Assembly: GCF_003797775.2 (NCBI RefSeq)
Contig: NZ_CP060725.1
Span: forward strand, 1,302,001-1,366,000
Source of the DNA: Sphingopyxis sp. OPL5
GTDB taxonomy: Bacteria; Pseudomonadota; Alphaproteobacteria; Sphingomonadales; Sphingomonadaceae
DNA: 64,000 nt
Reading direction: 5' to 3'
The notes under the pieces were generated by a model. The model did no database searches. It was not told the DNA's origin and worked only from the letters and a program-made list of their open reading frames with translations. How positions within the stretch are numbered: position 1 is the stretch's first letter; every line of letters begins with the position of its first letter. Made by a program: the position numbers and the translations under genes. Shown piece by piece: positions 1-8,899 of this stretch.

Positions 1-2042
1 GGATCGATCACCGCAGCTTCCTCGTCGGCGATCGCCACCACCGCTTCGGCATCGATCGTCGGCGGCAGCCGCAACCGCGCGCGTTCGACGATGCAAAGCG
101 CCTTGAGCGGCAGCCAGCCTCGCTTGAAGGCAAGCAGTTCGGCACGGTCGGTCAGGGCCGCGGCCTCATCGGTCCGCCCCATGCTCGCCGCGACGCGGAT
201 CGCGACGAGGAAGGCATGGGTCACGGCATCCTGGAAGGCGCTGTTTTCGAGCAATGGCAGCGCCGCATTGGCCAGCGCGGCAGCGGCCAACGGATCGTCG
301 CGCTCGTAACAACAGCGCGCCAGCGCGGCATCGACCAGCGCGGCGGCGAGATTGGCACCGGCAGCGGCCCTTTGCGCATCGCGCAACAGCCGCTCGGCCT
401 CACCGAGCTGCCCCAGCGCCCGCGATGCCGCCGCGCGCGCGCAGACCGCCATCGCCAACGGCAGGTCGAGCGGTTGTCCCGCGCCGCGCAGCATCAGCGG
501 ACGAACCGAATCATGGACCAGCCCGAACAGGCCGCGCCGCGATGCCCCATGGGCGCGCATCGCGCGTAGCATTGCGACCGCAAAATCGGACAGATCGTCA
601 GGCGCGGCGAGAAGCCGGTCGCAGGTCTCGGCGACTTCGTCGATCCGGTCGCCGGCATAGGCCCGATTGAACAGGGTCATGGCGGCGGCCTCCGCCTCCT
701 CGCCGTCGGCCGCCAGGATGGCGACGTCCGCATAAGGGCGCGCGGTGAGCACCGAAAGCCAGGCATCGGCGACGCGAAGGCCCGCCGTTTCGGCGATATC
801 TTCGGGCGCCAGCCGACCCATCCAGTCGGCCACCCGGCCAATCTCGCCGCGCGCCAGCATCGGCATCGCGATATGCGCCAGCAACCCGGCGGCCAGCGCC
901 GGATCGCCACCGGCAAGCGCCTGATCGACAGCTTCGCCTTTCATCCCCTGCGCGGCATAATGACGTGCGGCGACGCGGTGCAACTGCGCCCGGCTGTCGC
1001 GATCGACGCCGCGCAGCAATGCGGCGCGAAAGGCGGGATGAAGTTGGTAGCCGCCACCGCCGTCGGCGACCGGCTCGACGAACAGCCCCTCGGCGGCGAG
1101 ATCGCGTAACAGGCCAGCGGCATCGGCATCGCCGCTGAGCAATCGCGCTAGATCGGTATCCAGTTTCGGGGCGACCGCAACACGGCCAAGGAAGCGAAGC
1201 TTCGTTTCGGACAACTCGCTCACAAGCGTCGCAAGATGCGCCTCGATCCGGCCGGTCAAGCCGTTCCAGTCGCGATCGCGGGAAAGCGCCTCGCCCTGTT
1301 GTGCCGCCAACCGCGCCCCCGTCGGCCAGCCTTCGAGCAGGGCGCTGAGCGACACATGGCCCTGCGCATCGAGCCTCACCCCCGCACCTTGCAGGAAAGC
1401 ACGCAGCATCTCGCCCGTCAGCGCGAGGTCCGCGCGGCCGATGTGGAGCGCCATGCCGCGCCGTTCGGCCGCCTCGATCGCCACCGCCGGTATCGCGCGG
1501 CTCGCGAGCACCAGCCGCAATTGCGCGGGCGGATGGCGAAGCAGCCGGCCCAGCACATCGAGCGCATGGGCGTCGCCCAGCCGGTCGATGTCGTCAAGAA
1601 CAAGCAGCAGCGGCTGGTTGCCCGCGTCCATCTTTTCGGCGAGCGCATCGGCGAGTTCCGCCGCCGGCGTCGGTTCCGCTCCGTCGTCCGAAACCGCATC
1701 GCCGCGCGCCAGCATCACCGCCCGAACCATTCGCTCGACGGCGCCCGCATCATCACCGTCGGCTTCGAAAGATAGCCAGGCCGTGTCCCAGCCCGCTTCC
1801 TGCGCCTCGGCAAACAGCGCCGCGCAAAAGGCGGTCTTGCCATAGCCGGCCGGCGCACGAACGACACACAGTTCGTGGGCCGCCAGCCTGTCGAGCCAAG
1901 GCCGCATGGAATCGAGTCCGACAAGATCGGGCGGAAAGCGCGGCGGCACATATTGGCGACGGACGAAACGCGGCCGATCGGCAGGCGGCACCGCGCGCAG
2001 CAGCGCCTTCGCTTCGATCCTCGATCCCGATTGGACGGTCAT
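1..2042 (-). CDS. MalT/LuxR-type STAND ATPase transcriptional regulator, C-terminus cut by window edge
   Basis: The minus strand is open from an ATG at 2042 to the window edge, giving 680 visible residues. Residues 63-70 are APAGYGKT, a Walker A motif in the form usual for MalT-type regulators. A Walker B-like stretch (LLLVLDDIDRLGD) follows around residues 127-139, and the rest is a helical, alanine-rich repeat region typical of the sensor/TPR part. The LuxR DNA-binding helix-turn-helix expected at the C-terminus lies outside the window, so the DNA-binding role is inferred from the family. A strong ribosome-binding site (GGGAGGGG) precedes the ATG by about 8 bases. It is divergent from the TonB receptor at 2225 and probably controls that locus in response to a small ligand. 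Confidence 0.8.
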   Translation of the reverse strand, partial: MTVQSGSRIEAKALLRAVPPADRPRFVRRQYVPPRFPPDLVGLDSMRPWLDRLAAHELCVVRAPAGYGKTAFCAALFAEAQEAGWDTAWLSFEADGDDAGAVERMVRAVMLARGDAVSDDGAEPTPAAELADALAEKMDAGNQPLLLVLDDIDRLGDAHALDVLGRLLRHPPAQLRLVLASRAIPAVAIEAAERRGMALHIGRADLALTGEMLRAFLQGAGVRLDAQGHVSLSALLEGWPTGARLAAQQGEALSRDRDWNGLTGRIEAHLATLVSELSETKLRFLGRVAVAPKLDTDLARLLSGDADAAGLLRDLAAEGLFVEPVADGGGGYQLHPAFRAALLRGVDRDSRAQLHRVAARHYAAQGMKGEAVDQALAGGDPALAAGLLAHIAMPMLARGEIGRVADWMGRLAPEDIAETAGLRVADAWLSVLTARPYADVAILAADGEEAEAAAMTLFNRAYAGDRIDEVAETCDRLLAAPDDLSDFAVAMLRAMRAHGASRRGLFGLVHDSVRPLMLRGAGQPLDLPLAMAVCARAAASRALGQLGEAERLLRDAQRAAAGANLAAALVDAALARCCYERDDPLAAAALANAALPLLENSAFQDAVTHAFLVAIRVAASMGRTDEAAALTDRAELLAFKRGWLPLKALCIVERARLRLPPTIDAEAVVAIADEEAAVID

Positions 2043-2224
2043 GCGTGTGCCCCTCCCTTAATCCCACTGGCTACGCCGCGCGAGGTCGCCCTGCAAGCGG
2101 CGCGCAGCCATCCCCCCCATCGCTCCCCCCGCCGCTTGGCCTGTCGCCGCGACCGCCACCGCCATAGCCTCCTTTCATCGACGGCCCCGCAAAGAACCGG
2201 GTCGCGATCCTTGGGAGAGACGAT
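2043..2224. promoter_or_regulatory. Divergent intergenic region between MalT-like regulator and TonB receptor
   Basis: These 182 bases separate two divergent starts, so promoters for both must lie here. I see ribosome-binding sites at both ends (GGGAGGGG on the minus strand; TTGGGAGAGA just before 2225). No convincing -35/-10 pair or palindrome stands out; the stretch is very C-rich on the plus strand. Confidence 0.4.
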
Positions 2225-4807
2225 ATGACCAAGAAAGCATTTCTGGCGACCTGCCTGTCCACCACCATGCTGATCGGCTGGCATGGTGCCGCCTTCGCCC
2301 AGGATACCGCGGCGCCGCAGACCGAAAGCGGCGGCATCGCCGAAATCGTGGTCACTGCGCAAAAGCGCGCGCAGAATTTGCAGGACGTTCCGGTAGCAGT
2401 CTCGGCGCTCGCCGGCGACGAACTCGAATCGCGCGGGGTCAGCGAAACCTCCGACCTTCAGGGCTTTGTCCCCAGCCTTCAGATCACGACGCCCTATGGC
2501 CGCACCCAGCCGAACTTCTCGCTGCGCGGCGTGTCGGTGGCAAACGAGTTTTCTGCCTCCACCGCGTCGCCGGTCGGGGTCTATGTCGACGAAGTCTATC
2601 AAAGCTTCCGCGCCAGCCACGGCCAGCAGCTCTACGACCTCGAACGCGTCGAAGTACTGCGCGGACCGCAGGGCACGCTGTACGGCCGCAACACCACCGG
2701 CGGCGCGATCAGCTTCTTCAGCAACAAGCCCCAGCTTGGCGCGAGCAACGGCACGCTGACCGTCGGCTACGCCAATTACGACACCAAGACCGTCGAGGGC
2801 GCACTTGAGGCGACGCTGGTCCCCGACAAGCTCGGCATCCGCTTCGCCGGCACCTTCGCCAAGGGCGATGGCTGGCAATATAACCCGGTGCAGGACCGCG
2901 ATGTCGGCACGACCAACACCGTCGCCGGGCGCGTGTCGCTGCGCTGGAAACCGTCGGATACGGTCGACATCAATCTGAAGGGCTATTTCGCGCGCGACAA
3001 TCCACTCGCGCCCAACCCCTATGCCCTCGGCCAGCTCGCGGGCGGGCGCGACGTGCTCGGCTATTCGCGCTTCGATCCGGCGCAGAACGGCGGCGCGCCG
3101 CTCGGCAAGAACGAGGTCGCGGCTGACACCGGCGGGCGTTATTTCACCTCGTCGCGCGGGGTCGCGCTCAACATCGCGGTCGAGCTCAGCGATACGGTCT
3201 CGGTCACCTCGATCACCGGTTATGACGGCGGCAAATATCGCAATTCGCCCTTTGATTGCGATGGTTCGCCGAACAGCGTCTGCGCGCTGCGTTACAATTC
3301 GGTCAGCCAGAACTTCAACCAGGACCTGCGCTTCAATTACAACGGCGACCGGCTCAATCTGGTGGCCGGCCTCTACTATGGCGTCGACAAGATCGACACC
3401 CGCAACGAGATCGATTTCTTCGGGGTGCTGAAACCGATCCTGCTCGGTGCGGGGGTGCCGACCAGCTTCTTCAACGCCCCGGTGTCAGCGCCGCAGGCGG
3501 CGGCGATCATCCCGGCCTTCGCCGCCAACCCCGCGCTCGATCCGACCAACCCCGCCAATTGCTCGGCGGTGCCGACGGGCAACCCCAACGGTTTCCTCGA
3601 CGCACGGTCGCTGATCGCGCTGCTCACCGATATCCAGGTCAATAATTCGGGTGGCGGCGGCTTCGGCGGCGCAATCTCTGCGGCGTGCCGCGCCGCGGGC
3701 GCCCCGCCCTTCGGCCCGATCAGCGGCGAGCAGAGCTACACGATCAAGCGGCCGTCGGCGGCGATCTATTTCGACGGCAGCTATGATCTGACCGATGCGC
3801 TGACGGTCAGCGTCGGCCTCCGCTACACGATGGACAAGGTCAAATATCAGAACGGCCGCACGGTGCTCTACGACCTTGGCGGCACGATCCGCGCGAGCAC
3901 CATCCCCTATACCTTCCCCTACAACCCGAACGCTCCGGCGCTCGAACAGAATGAGAAGGCGAACCGCCTGACCGGCCGCGTCAACATCAGCTATGACTTC
4001 GCCGACGATATGATGGGCTATCTCAACTACAGCCGCGGCTATCGCAGCGGCAGCTTCAACGGCCTCGCCTATCAGGGCACCAATCAGGTCTATTATATCC
4101 AGCCCGAGCAGATCAACGCCTATGAAGGCGGGCTCAAGATGCGCTTCCTCGACCGCCGCGTGCAGCTCAATCTCGCGGGCTTCTATTACGACTATAAGAA
4201 CCATCAGGTGACGCAGGTCATCGGCGCGACGACCTTCACCCGCAGCGCCAACGGGCGCCTCTATGGCGGCGAGGCCGAGTTGACGATCCAGGCCGCCGAC
4301 TTCCTGCGCTTCGACGCGTCGATGAGCCTGTTGCGCAGCAAATATAAGGGCAATGTGATCGACCCGACCGACCCGTCGAGCCCGACCCGCAACGTCAACG
4401 GCAATCCGTTCCCCAACGCCCCGCGCACCACCTTCTCGGCCGGGGTCGACTGGGACGTGATCGACAGCGGCGACAACAAGCTGACGCTGCGCGCCGATGC
4501 CGCCTACACCGGCAAATATTATTTCGACCCGTTCGGCGACTATGGCCAGAACCCGTGCGACCGCGCCGGCGCGCCCGGCAACGTCCGCCCCGCCGGTCCT
4601 GCGATCACCTGTGGCAACCCCGGATACTGGCTCGTCAACAGCCGGCTGACCTTCGAGCATGGCAATTATGCCGCCAGCCTGTGGGTCAAGAATCTGACCA
4701 ACAAATTCTACTACAGCTACGGGCTCAATATCGACATCTTCGGTCTCGACTATCTCAATCGCGGTACCCCGCGCACCTATGGCGTCGAGCTGACGGCGAA
4801 GTTCTGA
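2225..4807 (+). CDS. TonB-dependent outer-membrane receptor
   Basis: 860 residues, with a signal peptide at about 1-25 (cleavage near AAFA-Q). A plug start EIVVTAQKR lies at 40-48, the usual sphingomonad TonB-receptor motif, followed by LRGPQGTLYGRNTTGG and a long barrel with repeated Y/F-rich strands. The C-terminal residue is Phe, as expected for Bam-dependent barrels. It would import a substrate too large or too scarce for porins, driven by TonB. It is divergent from the MalT-like regulator and followed by SDR, reductase and acyl-CoA ligase genes on the same strand. I infer that the ligand is an organic acid or alcohol degraded by those enzymes rather than an iron chelate, but the sequence does not identify it. 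Confidence 0.93.
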   Translation: MTKKAFLATCLSTTMLIGWHGAAFAQDTAAPQTESGGIAEIVVTAQKRAQNLQDVPVAVSALAGDELESRGVSETSDLQGFVPSLQITTPYGRTQPNFSLRGVSVANEFSASTASPVGVYVDEVYQSFRASHGQQLYDLERVEVLRGPQGTLYGRNTTGGAISFFSNKPQLGASNGTLTVGYANYDTKTVEGALEATLVPDKLGIRFAGTFAKGDGWQYNPVQDRDVGTTNTVAGRVSLRWKPSDTVDINLKGYFARDNPLAPNPYALGQLAGGRDVLGYSRFDPAQNGGAPLGKNEVAADTGGRYFTSSRGVALNIAVELSDTVSVTSITGYDGGKYRNSPFDCDGSPNSVCALRYNSVSQNFNQDLRFNYNGDRLNLVAGLYYGVDKIDTRNEIDFFGVLKPILLGAGVPTSFFNAPVSAPQAAAIIPAFAANPALDPTNPANCSAVPTGNPNGFLDARSLIALLTDIQVNNSGGGGFGGAISAACRAAGAPPFGPISGEQSYTIKRPSAAIYFDGSYDLTDALTVSVGLRYTMDKVKYQNGRTVLYDLGGTIRASTIPYTFPYNPNAPALEQNEKANRLTGRVNISYDFADDMMGYLNYSRGYRSGSFNGLAYQGTNQVYYIQPEQINAYEGGLKMRFLDRRVQLNLAGFYYDYKNHQVTQVIGATTFTRSANGRLYGGEAELTIQAADFLRFDASMSLLRSKYKGNVIDPTDPSSPTRNVNGNPFPNAPRTTFSAGVDWDVIDSGDNKLTLRADAAYTGKYYFDPFGDYGQNPCDRAGAPGNVRPAGPAITCGNPGYWLVNSRLTFEHGNYAASLWVKNLTNKFYYSYGLNIDIFGLDYLNRGTPRTYGVELTAKF

Positions 4808-4884
4808 TCGCTTACCCCCGGGGACCGGCGGGCACCCCTCCTCCCGCCCGCCGGTCCCACCCCCGACCAGGCAAGGAGCATCCG

Positions 4885-5655
4885 ATGATGCGGTTTACAG
4901 GCAAGAGCGTGCTGATCACCGGCGCCGCGCGCGGCATCGGGCTGGCGGCGGCACAGGAATTCGCCCGCGAAGGCGCATCGGTGACGATCACCGATATCGA
5001 CGGCGACGAGGCGGAGGCTGCCGCCGCCGCGATCCGCGCCGAGGGGCACAAGGCCGAGGCGCGGCGGCAGGACGTCGCCGACGAGGCCGCGTGGGGCGTG
5101 CAGATCGCCGATATCGTCGCGCGCGAGGGCGGGCTCGACATCCTCGTCAACAACGCCGGCATGGGGTTCCTGAAATCGGTCGTCGATACCAGCCTCGGCG
5201 AATGGCAGCGGCTGATGGCGGTCAATCTGGAGAGCGTTTTCCTGGGCACCCGTGCCGGGATCGCGGCGATGAAGGACAGGGGCGGCGTGATCGTCAACGT
5301 CGCCTCGATCGCCGCCAATGTCGCCGAGCCGCTCTTCCCCGCCTATAACGCCAGCAAGGCCGGGGTCGCGATGTTCACCAAGGCCGCGGCGGTCGATTGC
5401 GCGCGCAAGGGCTGGCCGGTACGAATCAACTCGCTCCACCCCGGCTATTGCGAGACCAAGCTGGTCGCCGACGCGGTCGGCAGCCTTGGCGACGCCGCCG
5501 GCGATTTTGCGGCGGCGACAGTCGGCGCGATCCCGCTCGGCCGTATGGCAACGACGCGCGAAATCGCCCGTCCGCTGCTGTTCCTCGCCAGCGACGATGC
5601 CGCTTACATGTGCGGCAGCGAGCTGATCGTCGACGGCGGCTACACCGCGATCTGA
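4885..5655 (+). CDS. SDR-family NAD(P)-dependent oxidoreductase
   Basis: Classical short-chain dehydrogenase of 256 residues. The cofactor motif TGAARGIG is at 12-19, NNAG at 89-92, and the catalytic set is Asn114, Ser141, Tyr154 and Lys158 (YNASK). Asp37, after the second strand (ITDID), suggests NAD rather than NADP. I chose the ATG at 4885 because GGAG lies just upstream and the Rossmann fold begins at once; an open reading frame continues further upstream but overlaps the receptor gene. It probably oxidises a hydroxyl on the compound imported by the upstream TonB receptor. The gene is 77 bases after the receptor and 32 bases before the next gene, consistent with one operon. Confidence 0.92.
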   Translation: MMRFTGKSVLITGAARGIGLAAAQEFAREGASVTITDIDGDEAEAAAAAIRAEGHKAEARRQDVADEAAWGVQIADIVAREGGLDILVNNAGMGFLKSVVDTSLGEWQRLMAVNLESVFLGTRAGIAAMKDRGGVIVNVASIAANVAEPLFPAYNASKAGVAMFTKAAAVDCARKGWPVRINSLHPGYCETKLVADAVGSLGDAAGDFAAATVGAIPLGRMATTREIARPLLFLASDDAAYMCGSELIVDGGYTAI

Positions 5656-5687
5656 TCTCCAACTCTTTCAAACTAGGGAATAATGAC

Positions 5688-6809
5688 ATGAGCAAGAAGC
5701 CGGTCATCGTCTATGGCGCCTCGGGCTACACCGGCCGCCTCGTCTGCGAATATCTGCGCGAACTCGGCATCCCGTTCATCGCCGCCGGGCGCGACGCCAA
5801 GCGTGTGCAAGAGGTGATGGACAAGGTTCCCGGCATCGAGACCGCCGACTATGAGGTCGCCGAGGTCGAGCATGATGTCGCGGCGCTGACCAAGCTGTTC
5901 AAGGGCGCGCAGGTCGTGTGCAACATGGTCGGCCCCTTCATCAAATATGGGCCCGAGACGGTCGAAGCTGCACTCGCCGCCGGCTGCCACTATCTCGACA
6001 CGACCGGCGAACAGGACTGGATGCTGCTCGCGCAGGAAAAATGGGGCGACGCCTTCGCCAAGAAGGGCCTCCTCCTCTCGCCCTGCGTCGCGCAAATGTA
6101 CACGACCGGCGAAATCGCGGCGAATATCGCGCTCGAAACCATGCCCGGCCTCGACACGCTCGACATGCTGGTGCTGTGGAAAGGCTTCCCGACCTATGCC
6201 TCGGTCCAGACGATCTTCACGATCCTCAAGGCCGACTGGTATTATCTCGAGAACAACCAATATGTTCAGTGGCCGACGCTGACGACGACCGAATGCCAGG
6301 TGCCGGGCCAGCATGCCACCGCGCTCACCCTGCCCTGGGGCGGCACTTCGCACCCGATCTGGTTCAAGACCGATCCGCGCGTCTCGACGGTCAAGGTCTA
6401 TGGCGGCGTCTTCGCGCGCGAGGTCATGGACAATGTCGTCGCGATGACCAAGATGATCGACACCGACATCAAGCCGCTACCCTTTGCCGAACAAGAGGCG
6501 GCGCTCGCAAAAATGGCGGAATCGGTGCAGGGCGACATGCCACCGCGCGAGAATCCGCGGCTCAACACCAGCATCGACTCGGTCTATGCCTCGGGCCCGC
6601 TCGGCCGCGTCCATGTGCTGATCCACGGCAATTGCAATTACAAGCAGACCGGGCTGATGCAGGCCTGGGCGGCGGCGAATTTGCTGCAACAGGCGCCGCG
6701 CCGCACCGGCTTCGCCTCGGCTTGCCAGGCCTTCGGACACCGCGAAATCCTCGGCAGCCTGCGCCAGTTCGGGCTGGTGCTGAAACCGATCGTCACGGTC
6801 CATGACTGA
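5688..6809 (+). CDS. Saccharopine dehydrogenase-like NAD(P)-binding reductase
   Basis: 373 residues with an N-terminal Rossmann motif YGASGYTGR (9-17), characteristic of saccharopine-dehydrogenase-like proteins and trans-acting enoyl reductases. The middle has CNMVGPFIKYGPETVEAA and HYLDTTGEQDW, both usual in this superfamily. True lysine metabolism is unlikely given the neighbours. In a locus with an SDR, an acyl-CoA ligase and a TonB receptor, reduction of an enoyl or keto intermediate is the more reasonable inference, but the substrate is unknown. The start at 5688 follows AGGGAATA. The gene ends 12 bases before the ligase gene. Confidence 0.85.
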   Translation: MSKKPVIVYGASGYTGRLVCEYLRELGIPFIAAGRDAKRVQEVMDKVPGIETADYEVAEVEHDVAALTKLFKGAQVVCNMVGPFIKYGPETVEAALAAGCHYLDTTGEQDWMLLAQEKWGDAFAKKGLLLSPCVAQMYTTGEIAANIALETMPGLDTLDMLVLWKGFPTYASVQTIFTILKADWYYLENNQYVQWPTLTTTECQVPGQHATALTLPWGGTSHPIWFKTDPRVSTVKVYGGVFAREVMDNVVAMTKMIDTDIKPLPFAEQEAALAKMAESVQGDMPPRENPRLNTSIDSVYASGPLGRVHVLIHGNCNYKQTGLMQAWAAANLLQQAPRRTGFASACQAFGHREILGSLRQFGLVLKPIVTVHD

Positions 6810-6821
6810 CCAGAGCGCCTG

Positions 6822-8366
6822 ATGCGGCTGGTCGACTGGCTCGACAAGGGGGCGTCGCTGGGCGCCGATGCCCCCTGCCTGACGATGAACGGGCAGAGCC
6901 TGTCCTATGCGGATGTGCAGGCGCTCACCCACCGCGTCGCGCGGGGGCTGAACGCCTCGGGGATATCGCCGGGCCAGCATGTCGCGATCCTGTCGGGCAA
7001 CGACCCGACCGCCTTCGCCTGCGTCTTCGCCATCACGCGCGCCGCCGCGGTGTGGTGCCCGATCAACCCGCGCAACGAAGCGGCCGAAAACGCCTTCGTT
7101 CTCGACAATTTCGATTGCACCGCGCTGATCTTCCATTCGAAGTTCGCCGATCTCGTCGACGAACTGCGCGGGCAATTGCCCAAGCTGAAACTGCTCGTCT
7201 GCCTCGACGCCGAACAGCCCTTCGCGCCTTCGCTGGCGGAGTGGCTGGCGGGCATCGACAACAGTCCCTTCACCGCCGACCCGGTCAGCGACCTCGCGAT
7301 GCTCCCCGGCACCGGCGGCACCACCGGCCATCCCAAGGGGGTGATGCTGACCAATCGCAATCTCGAGGCGATGACCGCGCTCACCCTGATGGGCTATCCG
7401 TTCGAGGGCCGCCCCATCTATCTCGCGATGGCGCCGCTCACCCACGCGGCGGGCGTGCTCGCCTTCCCGATTCTCGCGCATGGCGGCGAAGTCGTGATCA
7501 TGCCCTATCCCGATATCGGCGAATTCCTGTCGCTCGCTTCACAGCACCGCGCAACGCACACATTCCTGCCGCCAACCTTGATCTACATGCTGCTCGACCA
7601 CCCCGCGCTGCCCGCGACCGACCTCTCGTCGCTGAGATGCTTCTGGTACGGCGCCGCGCCGATTTCCGCCGTCCGGCTGGAGGAGGCGATCGAGAAAATC
7701 GGCCCGGTGATGGCGCAGCTCTTCGGCCAGACCGAGGCACCGATGATGATTTCGATGATGGCGCCCCGGGATCATTTCAACCCCGACGGATCGGTCGCGC
7801 GCCACCGCCTGTCATCGGCGGGCAGGCCGGGGCCGCTGGTCCGGGTCGCGATCATCGATAGCGATGGCAAGGAGCTACCGCAGGGCGAACGCGGCGAGAT
7901 CGTCGTCAAAGGCTCGCTGGTCATGGATGGCTATTACAAGAACGCGGCTGCGACCGCCGAGGCGACGGTGAACGGCTGGCACCGCACCGGCGACATCGGC
8001 TATCTCGATGCCGACAATTTCCTGTTCATCGTCGACCGCGCCAAAGACATGATCATCACCGGCGGCTTCAACGTCTATTCGGCCGAGGTCGAGGCGGCGC
8101 TGCTCGCGCATCCGGCGGTGCAGGACAGCGCGGTGTTCGGCCTGCCCGACGACAAATGGGGTGAGCGCGTCTGCGCCGTCGTGCAATTGCGCGCGGGGCA
8201 AAGCGCCGACCCGGCCGACATCATCGCATCGGTCAAGGCGGCGATCGGCAGCGTCAAGGCGCCGAAGACCCTCGAAATCTGGACCGATCTGCCACGATCG
8301 AAGGTCGGCAAGGTGCTCAAGAAGGATATTCGCGCGCAGAAACTGGCGGCGGCCAACGACGGCTGA
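6822..8366 (+). CDS. Acyl-CoA synthetase (AMP-forming, FadD/ANL superfamily)
   Basis: 514 residues. The phosphate-binding motif GTGGTTGHPKG is at 163-173, the adenylate motif FGQTEAP lies in the middle, and YLDADNFLFIVDRAKDMI leads into the C-terminal domain. The acyl-adenylate-forming lysine is Lys497 in RSKVGK. It activates a carboxylic acid as its CoA thioester using ATP. It is the last plus-strand gene of the locus that begins with the TonB receptor. The chain type (aliphatic, aromatic or terpenoid acid) cannot be read from sequence alone. The gene faces the minus-strand Lrp gene, with an 86-base gap between their stops. Confidence 0.93.
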   Translation: MRLVDWLDKGASLGADAPCLTMNGQSLSYADVQALTHRVARGLNASGISPGQHVAILSGNDPTAFACVFAITRAAAVWCPINPRNEAAENAFVLDNFDCTALIFHSKFADLVDELRGQLPKLKLLVCLDAEQPFAPSLAEWLAGIDNSPFTADPVSDLAMLPGTGGTTGHPKGVMLTNRNLEAMTALTLMGYPFEGRPIYLAMAPLTHAAGVLAFPILAHGGEVVIMPYPDIGEFLSLASQHRATHTFLPPTLIYMLLDHPALPATDLSSLRCFWYGAAPISAVRLEEAIEKIGPVMAQLFGQTEAPMMISMMAPRDHFNPDGSVARHRLSSAGRPGPLVRVAIIDSDGKELPQGERGEIVVKGSLVMDGYYKNAAATAEATVNGWHRTGDIGYLDADNFLFIVDRAKDMIITGGFNVYSAEVEAALLAHPAVQDSAVFGLPDDKWGERVCAVVQLRAGQSADPADIIASVKAAIGSVKAPKTLEIWTDLPRSKVGKVLKKDIRAQKLAAANDG

Positions 8367-8452
8367 CCGGACCAGCGGCGATCACGCGCCGTCGCCCGGT
8401 TTCCGGCGCCGCTCTCAATAGCTTTCGATAAAATCGGCGAACTCGCTCTAAA

Positions 8453-8899
8453 CTATCGCTCGATCTTGGTGGCGAGAATGACCGACGTGGTCGTGCGTTC
8501 GACACCTTCAAGGAGGCCGACATCGTCGATCAGCTCGTTGAGTTGGACGCCGTCCTCGGCCTCGAGCATCGCAATGATATCATATTCTCCGCTGATCGCG
8601 TGGACCGCCTGAACCTGCCGCAGCGCAGCGAGCGCCTGCTCGACCTCACGGTGAAAGCGGGGCAGCGTCTTGATCATCATATGCGCTCGGACCCGGCTTG
8701 CCGAGAAAGCATGGCCGAGCCGCACGGTGTAGCCCGCGACGACTTTGCCTTCCTCCAGCCGCGCCAGGCGCGAATAGATTTGCCCGCGCGAGATGCCCAA
8801 TTCCTTGGCGAGCTGCGCGATCGTCTGGCGGGCGTCGTCGCGGAGCAGGGTCAGCAGGCGTTCGTCGATCTCGTCGAGCGTGACGCCCCCGCTGGCCAT
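8453..8899 (-). CDS. Lrp/AsnC-family transcriptional regulator
   Basis: 148 residues: an N-terminal winged helix-turn-helix (LDEIDERLLTLLRDDAR, then the recognition part LGISRGQIYSRLARLEEGK) and a C-terminal RAM/AsnC ligand domain (residues about 65-148) with the conserved core AVHAISGEYDIIAMLEA. Its ATG overlaps the stop of the upstream peptidase fusion gene (TGATG at 8897-8901), so the two are translated together. Lrp-type proteins sense amino acids; here the ligand may be aspartate, arginine or another amino acid released by the fusion enzyme. It probably autoregulates the operon and the divergent TonB receptor through the AT-rich region at 10870-10940. Confidence 0.92.
   Translation of the reverse strand: MASGGVTLDEIDERLLTLLRDDARQTIAQLAKELGISRGQIYSRLARLEEGKVVAGYTVRLGHAFSASRVRAHMMIKTLPRFHREVEQALAALRQVQAVHAISGEYDIIAMLEAEDGVQLNELIDDVGLLEGVERTTTSVILATKIER

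Noticed and set aside
3485..4660. Long open frame on the minus strand inside the first TonB receptor
   Set aside because: Antisense shadow of GC-rich coding DNA; composition is low-complexity Val/Ala/Arg and lacks any domain pattern.
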